Source of the DNA: Pseudonocardia parietis | GTDB lineage: Bacteria > Actinomycetota > Actinomycetes > Mycobacteriales > Pseudonocardiaceae | Assembly (NCBI RefSeq): GCF_017876315.1 | Contig: NZ_JAGINU010000001.1 | Location: 6,882,001-6,946,000 of the forward strand | Direction: 5' to 3' | DNA length: 64,000 nucleotides | In this document: in pieces, positions 8,332 through 15,923 of the stretch | How positions within the stretch are numbered: position 1 is the first letter of the stretch | Layout of the letters: each line of letters begins with the position of its first letter | Position numbers and translations under genes: made by a program | The notes under the pieces: generated by a model | What the model saw: only the letters and a program-made list of their open reading frames with translations | What the model was told of the DNA's origin: nothing | Database searches by the model: none

Positions 8332-9188
8332 TTACGGAGCATCTGAGCGTCGATGTCCGACTTCACCGGCCACTGCGATGTGGTGCACGAACTCGTTGGC
8401 CCACGCGACAGCCTCGTCGGCGGAGGGCAACACGTCCAGCCCTTCTGCGGCCTCGGCGTAGAGGGTGTCCCAGTTCTCCCCCACAACTATGGGCGGCGGC
8501 CACGCCTGCTGCCTCCGGTAGCCGAAGAGCCGGACGCACGTCGCGGCGATCTGCTCGAGGTCGAGATCCTCACGCTCGTTGAGGAGTTGGAGGTCGGCGA
8601 GGTCGCGAGCACGTTCACTGCCCTCACCAGAAACAGCGTGGAGCTTCTGTGCGACCTGGTGGTCCGCGCGCATCACCGGCACCGGCTTCGGCGGTTCTAG
8701 CCGACCTCGGTGAGAAGCTCGGCCAAGTCTTTCGCGAGACGGAATTCAGGCTCGTCGGCGTCGCCGATCTCGTTGTGGCCGAGCTCGAACTTCACTGAGC
8801 ACCACGGTCTGCCCCGATAGTCGAGCTTCACTTGGAAGGGCTGCATGACGTATGCGGTCGGCACGGCCGGCGGCCGCGGTGCCCCTTTCTCGACCAATCG
8901 GCCGGTGAAACCGGCCCAGCCCCGTGCCAGCGCTTCCTCGAAGTCGCTGCGGAAACGGGCGAGCGTCTGCACACGTGCGGCATCGAGGTCCTGGGTGAAT
9001 CGCGTTCCGCGCCCATAGCGCAGCGCCATCGCGCTGCCGCCCTTGACCGCCCCTCCGGGGAGCATCTGGCCGACGACGACCAGCGCCATGCCGACCCTGC
9101 GACGCAACGCCAAGCCATCGTCGCCTTCGAGATTGCGTATGCGTTGCTCCGATGAGCGCACACTCGTCGGCGCGCCGGTATAGCTCAC
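8332..9188 (-). pseudogene. AbiEii-type nucleotidyltransferase toxin, frameshifted
   Basis: Toxin partner of a type IV-like AbiE toxin-antitoxin pair. The N-terminal part (9188 to about 8700) holds the nucleotidyltransferase core: KGGSAMALRYG then TRFTQDLDAAR with the DxD-like metal site. The C-terminal part continues in another frame (to 8332) with MRADHQVAQKLHA and RARDLADLQLL, which are standard late motifs of the family. At 8697-8702 the code reads Glu-Val-Gly then TAG. Adding one base there restores Glu-Val-Gly-Leu-Glu-Pro-Pro-Lys-Pro-Val-Pro-Val-Met-Arg, so a single-base loss is the simplest explanation. The GTG start at 9186-9188 overlaps the antitoxin stop in GTGA. A sequencing error cannot be excluded. 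Confidence 0.85.
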
Positions 9189-9727
9189 TGTCGACTCCGC
9201 TTCGTCACGCGCTGCCACTCAGCGGTGGTGAGCAGACCTTCCGTTCTCGCCTGCTCGGCGGCGGCCACCAGACGTTCGTTCTCGATACGTCCACGGCATT
9301 CAAGGAGGGCTTCGGCGACGGTCTGCGACTCGAGACCCTCGTAGAGTGTCGTACGCGCACCACTTCCCACCTGCGTCAGCTCGATGAACGCCGGCAGCTT
9401 TGCGCGCGCACGCCTGTGAACTGCGACCTTGATCCGCCGAGGGTTCACGTCCGCGAGCCCGAACAAGGCCAACACCGACTCTCCGTGGAGGTACGCCCCC
9501 TCACCGGCCCTCAGGAGGGCCTCGGCGAACTGGTCATATCTCGTCGGCGGAACGTCGGGGACGCGATACAGGCCGTACGCAACATGGTCCAAACCGCCGC
9601 GAGCTGCCAGTTTGGGTAGCTCGACGGCAGGAACGCCTGCCTCGGCCGCATCCCTCGTGGTGACGTAGCCGTAGTGATCGAGCGCTATCTCGCGGACGAT
9701 ATCCCGGTACTTGACCCCGGCAGGCAC
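9185..9727 (-). CDS. AbiEi-type antitoxin / transcriptional autorepressor
   Basis: A 180-residue protein of the AbiEi antitoxin family. The N-terminal winged helix reads ALDHYGYVTTRDAAEAGVPAVELPKLAARGGL (seen in pieces, about residues 14-46), the domain that binds operator DNA in characterised AbiE systems. The C-terminal domain (about 80-180) is the antitoxin part. The gene overlaps the toxin by four bases (GTGA), so the two are translationally coupled. The GTG start lies directly after a -10-like TATAGT, implying a leaderless message. An inverted repeat covers the promoter, which fits autorepression. Confidence 0.85.
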   Translation of the reverse strand: MPAGVKYRDIVREIALDHYGYVTTRDAAEAGVPAVELPKLAARGGLDHVAYGLYRVPDVPPTRYDQFAEALLRAGEGAYLHGESVLALFGLADVNPRRIKVAVHRRARAKLPAFIELTQVGSGARTTLYEGLESQTVAEALLECRGRIENERLVAAAEQARTEGLLTTAEWQRVTKRSRQ

Positions 9728-9762
9728 GTCACAACTATACCGAAAACAGTAGTGTTGTGACA
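9728..9762 (-). promoter_or_regulatory. AbiE operon promoter and inverted-repeat operator
   Basis: Perfect 8-bp inverted arms GTCACAAC (9728-9735) and GTTGTGAC (9754-9761) are separated by 18 bp. On the minus strand a -10-like TATAGT lies at 9739-9734 and a -35-like TGTCAC at 9762-9757, 17 bp apart. Each arm therefore overlaps one promoter element. Transcription would start at or within a base or two of the antitoxin GTG at 9727. AbiEi proteins are known to bind inverted repeats at their own promoters, so this is the expected operator. Confidence 0.65.
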
Positions 9763-9776
9763 GCGTCGCGATGCGG

Positions 9777-10850
9777 CTACACGTTGAACCTGAACTCGAC
9801 CACGTCGCCGTCGTGCATGACGTAGTCCTTCCCCTCCATCCGGACCTTCCCGGCGGACTTCGCGGCGTTCATCGACCCGGCGGCGACGAGATCGTCGTAG
9901 GACACGATCTCGGCCTTGATGAAGCCCCGCTCGAAGTCGGTGTGGATGACGCCGGCCGCCTGCGGGGCGGTGGCGCCCTGCGGGATCGTCCAGGCGCGGG
10001 CCTCCTTGGGCCCGCCGGTCAGGTAGGTCTGCAGCCCGAGGGTGGCGAAGCCGGCGCGGGCGAGCTGGGCCAGGCCCGGCTCGTCCTGCCCGATCGACTC
10101 CAGTAGCTCGGCGGCCGACTCGTCGTCGAGCTCGAGGAGCTCGGCCTCGACCTTGGCGTCGAGGAAGACGGCCTGCGCCGGGGCGACCAGGTCGGTCAGC
10201 TCCTTGCGGCGGGCCTCGTCGGACAGGACGGCCTCGTCGGCGTTGAACACGTAGAGGAACGGCTTGGTGGTGAGCAGGGTCAGCTCGCGCAGCAGGGTGG
10301 TGTCGGCACCGGCCTGGAACAGCGTCCGCCCGCCGTTGAGGATCTCCCCGGCGGCCTGCGCGGCGTCCAGCACCGGGCGCCGGTCCTTCTGCGTCCGCGC
10401 CTCCTTCTCCAGCCGCGGGATCGCCTTCTCCAGCGTCTGCAGGTCGGCCAGGACCAGCTCGGTCGCGATCGTCTCGATGTCGCTCGCGGCGTCGATGCGG
10501 CCGTCGACGTGCACCACGTCCGGGTCGTCGAAAACCCGCACGACCTGGCAGATCGCGTCGGACTCGCGGATGTTGGCCAGGAACTTGTTGCCCAGGCCCG
10601 CCCCCTCGGAGGCGCCCTTGACGATCCCGGCGATGTCGACGAACGAGACCGTCGCCGGGAGGATCTTGTCCGAGGAGAAGATCTCGGCGAGCCTGCCCAG
10701 GCGCGCGTCGGGCAGGGGGACCACGCCGACGTTCGGCTCGATCGTCGCGAACGGGTAGTTCGCCGCGAGGACGTCGTTGCGGGTCAGCGCGTTGAACAGG
10801 GTCGACTTGCCGACGTTGGGCAGACCGACGATGCCGAGGGTGAGGGACAC
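9777..10850 (-). CDS. ychF: Redox-regulated ATPase YchF/EngD
   Basis: A 357-residue TRAFAC-class P-loop NTPase of the Obg family, close to the usual length of about 360. YchF prefers ATP, binds ribosomes and helps in stress responses. The Walker A/G1 loop is GLPNVGKSTLFNAL at about residues 8-21, followed by NYPFATIEPNVG (switch region) and VDIAGIVKGASEGAGLGNKFL (G3). The C-terminal TGS domain ends with RMEGKDYVMHDGDVVEFRFNV. The GTG at 10850 is chosen because the family begins a few residues before the G1 loop. It is the conserved edge of a mycobacterium-like gene neighbourhood. Confidence 0.96.
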   Translation of the reverse strand: MSLTLGIVGLPNVGKSTLFNALTRNDVLAANYPFATIEPNVGVVPLPDARLGRLAEIFSSDKILPATVSFVDIAGIVKGASEGAGLGNKFLANIRESDAICQVVRVFDDPDVVHVDGRIDAASDIETIATELVLADLQTLEKAIPRLEKEARTQKDRRPVLDAAQAAGEILNGGRTLFQAGADTTLLRELTLLTTKPFLYVFNADEAVLSDEARRKELTDLVAPAQAVFLDAKVEAELLELDDESAAELLESIGQDEPGLAQLARAGFATLGLQTYLTGGPKEARAWTIPQGATAPQAAGVIHTDFERGFIKAEIVSYDDLVAAGSMNAAKSAGKVRMEGKDYVMHDGDVVEFRFNV

Positions 10851-10875
10851 GGACGACCAGGGTAGTCGCCGCCGG

Positions 10876-11553
10876 TCAGCCGGGTTCGAGCCGGTAGCCG
10901 GCCCCGCGCACGGTCGCGATCCACCCGGGCCCGAGCTTGCGCCGCAGGTAGCGGACGTAGACGTCGACGACGTTCGAGGATGCCCCCGACAGCGTGTCGA
11001 CCGACCCCCACACCAGCCGGAGCAGCTGCTCGCGGGACAGCACCTGTCCGGGATGGCGCAGGAACGTCTCGGCCAGCGCGAACTCCCGGGCCGAGAGCTC
11101 CACCGTCCGTCCGTGGACGGCGGCGTGCCGGGTCCGCGGGTCCAGCTGCAGACCGTGGAACGCCAGCACGTCCCGATCGGGCACCGGCCGGGCACGTTCG
11201 AGCCGCAGCCGTACCCGGGCCAGCAGTTCCTCGAAGCGGAACGGCTTGGCCATGTAGTCGTCCGCACCGCCGCTGAGCCCGGCGACGGTGTCCTGCACGC
11301 TGTCCCGGGCGGTCAGGATGACCACCGGGATCGCGCTGCCCGCCGCGCGGAGCCGCCGCAGCACGTCGAACCCGTCCATCCCGGGCAGGCCGATGTCGAG
11401 CACGAGCAGGTCGAACCCGCCGCCGACGGCGTGCGCGTAGACGCCGGCGCCCTCGGCCACGACGGTGACCTCGAAACCAGCCGTGACCAGGCCCTTCTTG
11501 AGGAACGACGCGATCCGCGGCTCGTCCTCGGCGACCAGGATCCGGCTGCTCAC
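10876..11553 (-). CDS. OmpR-family response regulator
   Basis: A 225-residue two-component regulator. The receiver domain (about 1-120) has the acidic pair AEDE (8-11), the phospho-acceptor Asp53 in VLDIGLPGMDG, the Thr/Ser of LTARD and the Lys of AKPF. The C-terminal winged helix (about 128-223) has ELSAREFALAETFLRHPGQVLSR and VDVYVRYLRRKL, typical of OmpR/PhoB proteins. It overlaps the upstream histidine-kinase gene's neighbour frame by four bases (11550-11553), so the two are translated together. The signal and targets are unknown. Confidence 0.94.
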   Translation of the reverse strand: MSSRILVAEDEPRIASFLKKGLVTAGFEVTVVAEGAGVYAHAVGGGFDLLVLDIGLPGMDGFDVLRRLRAAGSAIPVVILTARDSVQDTVAGLSGGADDYMAKPFRFEELLARVRLRLERARPVPDRDVLAFHGLQLDPRTRHAAVHGRTVELSAREFALAETFLRHPGQVLSREQLLRLVWGSVDTLSGASSNVVDVYVRYLRRKLGPGWIATVRGAGYRLEPG

Positions 11554-12986
11554 GGCGCGCTCCTCGGCAGGTCCAGGGTGAATGTCGCGCCGTGGCCGGG
11601 CGTGCTCTCGAGTCGCACCCGCCCACCGTGCGTCGTCGCGATCGCCTCCACGATGGACAGTCCCAATCCGGCGCCGTCGGACCGTGGTGCATCCGCGCCA
11701 CGGGCGAACCGCCGGAACACCCGCCGGTGGTCCTCGGGGGCGACGCCGGGGCCGCTGTCGGCGACCCGGACCAGCAGCCGGTCCCCCACCGCCTCCGATC
11801 CGAGCGCGATCCGGTCGCCGGGTCCGGTGAACCGGGTCGCGTTGTCCGCCAGGGCGACGACCGCCTGGGTGATCCGGTGCGGGTCCAGCCGGGCCCGGAC
11901 CGTGGCCACCGACTCCAGCTGCCAGTCCCGGTCGGCGAGGGCGGTGAGCTTGCCGAACAGCTCCCGGGTCAGCCCGGCGACGTCGACGATCTCCGGGCGC
12001 AGCAGCGCCGGCTGCTCGGCGCGGGTCAGCGCGAGCATCTCCGAGACGAGGTGGTTCATCCGTTCCAGCTCGTCGTCGACGAGGGCGACGGTGCCGGCGA
12101 CGTCGTCGGGGTCGCGCGGGTTCAGGACGCCCAGGTGCCCGCGCACGATGGTGATCGGGGTCCGCAGCTCGTGCCCGGCGTCGTCGACGAACCGGCGTTG
12201 CGCCTGCGCTCCCGACTGCACCCGGTCGAGCATCGCGTTCAGCGTCCCGGCCAGCTCCGCGATCTCGTCACGGGCCCGGGCGTGCTGGGGGACACGGCGG
12301 GACAGGTCGGTGCCGGTGATCGTCCGTGCGGTCGCGGCCACGTCGCGCAACGGCCGCAGGATCCGGCCCGCGACCAGCCAGGCCCCGACCGCGGTCACCA
12401 GCGCCGTCCCGACCCCCACCAGACCCATCAGCCGGGCCGCCTCGTTCGCGAACCCGTGTTCCCGCTCGGTGAAGTAGCCGATCACGATGACGCCGGTGGC
12501 GGGGTCCCCTGCCAGCCCGACCGGTAGCGCCGACCAGCGGACCTCGCCGGACCCGCTCGGGTACGAGCCACCGGAGGGCGTCCGCACGTCGGCGACCAGC
12601 GCACGGAAACCGGGGTCGTGCTGCAGCAGCACCTGGGGACCGGATCGACGGGACTCCCGGCGGAACTCGCCGTCGAGGTAGCCGACGATCGTCTCGTTCG
12701 GTCGCGCGACGTTCGCGGCGATCACCGAGCGGAGGATCTCGTCGACCGATCCGTACGGCTGCCCCGTCGTCGGGTTCACCCCGGTCGCTGCCACCCGGGC
12801 GAACTCGGCGATCTCGGAGTGCAGCGCCTCGTCGATCCGGCTGTCGGTCTCGTCGATCAGCAGCATCCAGGTCACCAGCGTGACCACTCCGAGGGAGGCC
12901 AGCACGAGCAGCAGCACCCAGCCCACGATGCGGGTGCGGGCGGCGGTCACCCGTCCGGCACGACGGCCCTCGGGACGGGCGTCCAC
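11550..12986 (-). CDS. Sensor histidine kinase
   Basis: A 478-residue membrane sensor kinase paired with the adjacent OmpR regulator. Helix TM1 lies near residues 20-43 and TM2 near 183-208, enclosing an extracytoplasmic sensor domain of about 140 residues. A HAMP domain follows (about 209-262). The dimerisation/phosphoacceptor helix carries FVDDAGHELRTPIT with His272. The ATP-binding domain has the N box (ALADNATRF), G1 (DSGPGVAPED) and G2 (GAGLGLSIV). The GTG start is chosen by position before TM1. The stimulus is unknown. Confidence 0.93.
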   Translation of the reverse strand: MDARPEGRRAGRVTAARTRIVGWVLLLVLASLGVVTLVTWMLLIDETDSRIDEALHSEIAEFARVAATGVNPTTGQPYGSVDEILRSVIAANVARPNETIVGYLDGEFRRESRRSGPQVLLQHDPGFRALVADVRTPSGGSYPSGSGEVRWSALPVGLAGDPATGVIVIGYFTEREHGFANEAARLMGLVGVGTALVTAVGAWLVAGRILRPLRDVAATARTITGTDLSRRVPQHARARDEIAELAGTLNAMLDRVQSGAQAQRRFVDDAGHELRTPITIVRGHLGVLNPRDPDDVAGTVALVDDELERMNHLVSEMLALTRAEQPALLRPEIVDVAGLTRELFGKLTALADRDWQLESVATVRARLDPHRITQAVVALADNATRFTGPGDRIALGSEAVGDRLLVRVADSGPGVAPEDHRRVFRRFARGADAPRSDGAGLGLSIVEAIATTHGGRVRLESTPGHGATFTLDLPRSAP

Positions 12987-13100
12987 GGTCTCGGTCGCGA
13001 TGATCGCCTCCTCTCGGTCCGGGTCGTTTCATGATCGCGTACCCGCGCCCGCACGATCGGCGATCCCCTGTTGCGAGATGTCACGGAACGTCGCTGTCAT

Positions 13101-13116
13101 TACGCCGAGCGGCGTA
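13101..13116. promoter_or_regulatory. Inverted repeat, possible operator
   Basis: TACGCC-GAGC-GGCGTA is a 6-bp inverted repeat with a 4-bp spacer. It sits in the 257-bp gap between the divergent histidine-kinase and secreted-protein genes. It could be a regulator site for either direction, but there is no second copy to support it. Confidence 0.25.
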
Positions 13117-13243
13117 CGCCATACTGCGCCGAGCACCGGGTCGTGACGCATCGTTCGCCGTAACGACCGGGTCGCATCACCCTGAGGGCGCACTACCGGT
13201 CCGCGTGGGGTGAGAACCGAGGCGCCCAGACCGAGGGGGATTC

Positions 13244-13783
13244 ATGCGCCTGCCGGGAATGCATGCCGTGCTGACCGCCGGGGTGGCCGTGCTCGTCACC
13301 GCCGGGACCGTGTCCGCCGTATCGCTGACCTCGACCGGGACGGAGGAACCAGCCCTGCCGCCGCCGGCACCGGCCACCTCCGCCCCACCGCCACCGGCCG
13401 CACCCGCTCCGCCGCCGCCGGCCGTCGATCCTGCGCCTGCGCCACCGGAACCGGACACCGCGGCCGGTTCGTCCGGCGCACGCTCCGACGGTCCGGGCTC
13501 CTCCGGTTCCGGGGCCGGCTCCGGCTCCGGCTCCGGCGGTCCTGCCCCGGCGCCGCCGGACTCCGGCGGTGCGCCGGACGGTGGCGGGACCGGCTCCGGC
13601 GGCGGGTCCGGGAGCGACTCCGGTGGTTCCGGCGGCGGCGTCGAGCGGCCCGACCCACCACGGGCCACCCCGGAGGACGACGGCCCGCCGCGCGGCGCCC
13701 CGGACAACGCCCAGGAGCGCGAAGAGCAGATCGAGTTCGCCTGCGAGCAGGGCTGGATCTCCGGCGACGTCTGCCGGAACTGA
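13244..13783 (+). CDS. Secreted Pro/Ser/Gly-rich low-complexity protein
   Basis: A 179-residue exported protein. The N-terminus is a signal peptide (hydrophobic stretch at about residues 8-25). Residues 35-70 are Pro/Ala-rich, and 73-135 are Ser/Gly-rich with almost no hydrophobic residues. The last 30 residues return to an ordinary acidic sequence ending QEREEQIEFACEQGWISGDVCRN, which has two Cys and looks like a small folded or anchoring element. The long linker suggests a wall-spanning or wall-associated protein. The ribosome site GAGGGGG precedes the ATG. No family is recognised. Confidence 0.75.
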   Translation: MRLPGMHAVLTAGVAVLVTAGTVSAVSLTSTGTEEPALPPPAPATSAPPPPAAPAPPPPAVDPAPAPPEPDTAAGSSGARSDGPGSSGSGAGSGSGSGGPAPAPPDSGGAPDGGGTGSGGGSGSDSGGSGGGVERPDPPRATPEDDGPPRGAPDNAQEREEQIEFACEQGWISGDVCRN

Positions 13784-13855
13784 CGCCCGCCGGGCCCGAC
13801 ACCCACGACCGATTCCCGCGAGTCCTCCGGGCGGCGCGGTGGCAGAGTCGGTGTC

Positions 13856-15343
13856 GTGCTGCTCGACCACGACACCTGCTACCGCGCCGTCGCCGCCAAG
13901 GACGCGCGGTTCGACGGCCAGTTCGTCACCGCGGTGCGCACCACCGGCATCTACTGCCGGCCGTCCTGCCCGGTGCCGCCGCCGAAGGCGCGCAACGTCG
14001 AGTTCCTGCGCACCGCCGCGGCGGCCCAGTCGGCCGGTTACCGGGCCTGCCGGCGCTGCCTGCCCGACGCCGTCCCTGGATCCCCGGAGTGGAACCTGCG
14101 GGCGGACGCGGCCGGGCGGGCGATGCGACTGATCGCCGACGGCGTCGTCGAGCGGGAGGGGGTGTCCGGGCTCGCGTCGCGGCTGGGCTACTCGTCGCGC
14201 CAGCTCGGCCGCATCCTGGCCGCCGAGCTCGGCGCCGGGCCGCTCGCACTGGCCCGTGCCCAGCGCGCGCACACCGCACGCGTGCTGGTGGAGACGACGC
14301 CGCTCGGGCTCGCGGACGTCGCGTTCGCGGCCGGGTTCGGCAGCGTCCGCCAGTTCAACGACACCGTCCGTGCCGTGTACGGGGTGCCGCCGTCGCGGCT
14401 GCGGGCCGAGGCGGGCCGGCGGCGTGACACCGTGCAGCCCGCCCCGGGAACGATCACGCTCCGGCTGCCGTACCGGGCTCCGTTCGACCCGCACGGACTG
14501 CTGGAGCACCTGGCGGCGCGGGCGATCGACCGGGTCGAGCAGGTCGACGGCGGCGTCTACCGGCGGACGCTGCGACTGCCGCACGGCCCCGCGGCCGTCA
14601 CGCTCGACCTGACCGCCCGCGCCGGTGCGGTGCTCGCAACTCTGCGCACCAGCGACCCGCGCGACGTCGGCCCGGCGGTGTCGCGGCTGCGCCGGCTGCT
14701 CGATCTCGACGCCGACCCGCACGCCGTCGACACCGTCCTGGCCGCCGACCCGGCGCTCGCGCCGCTGGTCGCCGCGACACCGGGGATCCGGCTGGCCGGC
14801 AGCGCCGACCCGGCCGAGACCGCGGTCCGCACCGTGCTCGGCCAGCAGGTCTCGGTGGCGGCCGCGCGGACCGCGGCGTCCCGGCTGGCCGGGGCTCACG
14901 GGACCGTGCTGCCGGCCGCGCTGCGCGACCAGGACGGCCCCGACCTGCTCTTCCCGCCGCCGGAGACCCTGGCCGGGGTGGAGCTCGCCGGGCCGGCCCG
15001 GCGGGCGGAGTCGCTGCGCGGGCTGTGTGCGGCCCTGGCGTCCGGGGCCCTGGTGCTCGATGCCGGCCGGGACCCCGGGTCGTTGCGGTCCGAACTGCTG
15101 GTGCTGCCCGGGATCGGGCCGTGGAGCGCCGGCTACCTGGCCATGCGGGTCCTCGGCGACCCCGACGAACTGCTGGCGTCCGATCTCGCGGTGCGCCGCG
15201 GGGCCGCGGCGCTCGGTCTGCCCGGCGACGCGGACGCGCTCGTCGCGCGGGCCGCCGCCTGGGCGCCATGGCGTTCCTACGCCGCCACCCACCTCTGGCG
15301 GGCCGCCGCGCCCGCCACCACCACCGTTCGGAGGAGCGCATGA
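13856..15343 (+). CDS. Ada regulatory domain-AlkA fusion, DNA-3-methyladenine glycosylase
   Basis: A 495-residue fusion for alkylation repair. Residues 1-75 are the Ada metal-binding domain with four Cys (C34, C38, C65, C68), in which the first Cys accepts methyl from phosphotriesters. Residues about 85-185 are an AraC-type DNA-binding domain (LGYSSRQLGRILAAELG, then DVAFAAGFGSVRQFNDT). From about 200 on is the AlkA glycosylase with the HhH-GPD motif (LVLPGIGPWSAGYLAMR) and the catalytic Asp in LLASDLAVRRG. It may both sense methylation and excise damaged bases. Its TGA overlaps the ogt ATG (ATGA), so the two repair genes are coupled. Confidence 0.93.
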   Translation: MLLDHDTCYRAVAAKDARFDGQFVTAVRTTGIYCRPSCPVPPPKARNVEFLRTAAAAQSAGYRACRRCLPDAVPGSPEWNLRADAAGRAMRLIADGVVEREGVSGLASRLGYSSRQLGRILAAELGAGPLALARAQRAHTARVLVETTPLGLADVAFAAGFGSVRQFNDTVRAVYGVPPSRLRAEAGRRRDTVQPAPGTITLRLPYRAPFDPHGLLEHLAARAIDRVEQVDGGVYRRTLRLPHGPAAVTLDLTARAGAVLATLRTSDPRDVGPAVSRLRRLLDLDADPHAVDTVLAADPALAPLVAATPGIRLAGSADPAETAVRTVLGQQVSVAAARTAASRLAGAHGTVLPAALRDQDGPDLLFPPPETLAGVELAGPARRAESLRGLCAALASGALVLDAGRDPGSLRSELLVLPGIGPWSAGYLAMRVLGDPDELLASDLAVRRGAAALGLPGDADALVARAAAWAPWRSYAATHLWRAAAPATTTVRRSA

Positions 15344-15852
15344 ATACCGCCGTCTTCGCGACCCGGGCCACCCCGGCCGGGCCGTTCACCGCCGTCGTCG
15401 ACACCGACGGGTACGTCCTGGCCTCGGGCTGGACCGCCTCGGTCGACGACCTGCTACCGCTGATCCACGCCTCGCTCGCCCCCACCGAGACGGTCGAGGG
15501 CGACCTCGGCCCGGTCGGCGAGGCCGTCGACCGCTACCACGAGGGCGACCTCTCGGCGATCGACGACGTCGGGGTCCGCCAGCGGTCCGGCCCGTACCGC
15601 GAGCACGCCTGGGAGGTGCTGCGGTCGGTCCCGGCCGGTGCGCCGGTCACCTACACCGGCTACGCCGGGAAGACCGGCCGGCCCGCAGCCGTCCGGGCTG
15701 CGGCGGGGGCGTGCGCGAAGAACGCCGCGGCGCTGTTCGTGCCCTGTCACCGGGTGCTGCGCACCGACGGCTCGCTCGGCGGGTTCCGCTGGGGGCTGCC
15801 GGTGAAGCGGTGGCTGCTCGACCACGAGTCGGCCGATCTGCGGCTGGACTGA
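15340..15852 (+). CDS. ogt: Methylated-DNA--protein-cysteine methyltransferase
   Basis: A 170-residue suicide methyltransferase that removes methyl from O6-methylguanine. The active-site motif is VPCHRVL, with the acceptor Cys at residue 136. The helix-turn-helix-like DNA-binding part is seen as VTYTGYAGKTGRPAAVRAA (about 103-121), which includes the Arg finger of the family. The ATG at 15340 overlaps the upstream Ada-AlkA stop in ATGA, giving a two-gene repair operon. The length is normal for Ogt. Confidence 0.95.
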   Translation: MNTAVFATRATPAGPFTAVVDTDGYVLASGWTASVDDLLPLIHASLAPTETVEGDLGPVGEAVDRYHEGDLSAIDDVGVRQRSGPYREHAWEVLRSVPAGAPVTYTGYAGKTGRPAAVRAAAGACAKNAAALFVPCHRVLRTDGSLGGFRWGLPVKRWLLDHESADLRLD

Positions 15853-15923
15853 GCGTCCCGGGACACACCCGGTGCCCCGGGGCTCCGCGGAAACTGTCGG
15901 GGGCCGGGTGCACGCTGCGCGAC

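Noticed and set aside
13193..15292. 699-codon minus-strand frame
   Set aside because: Antisense to the Ada-AlkA gene and the secreted Pro/Ser protein; no domains.
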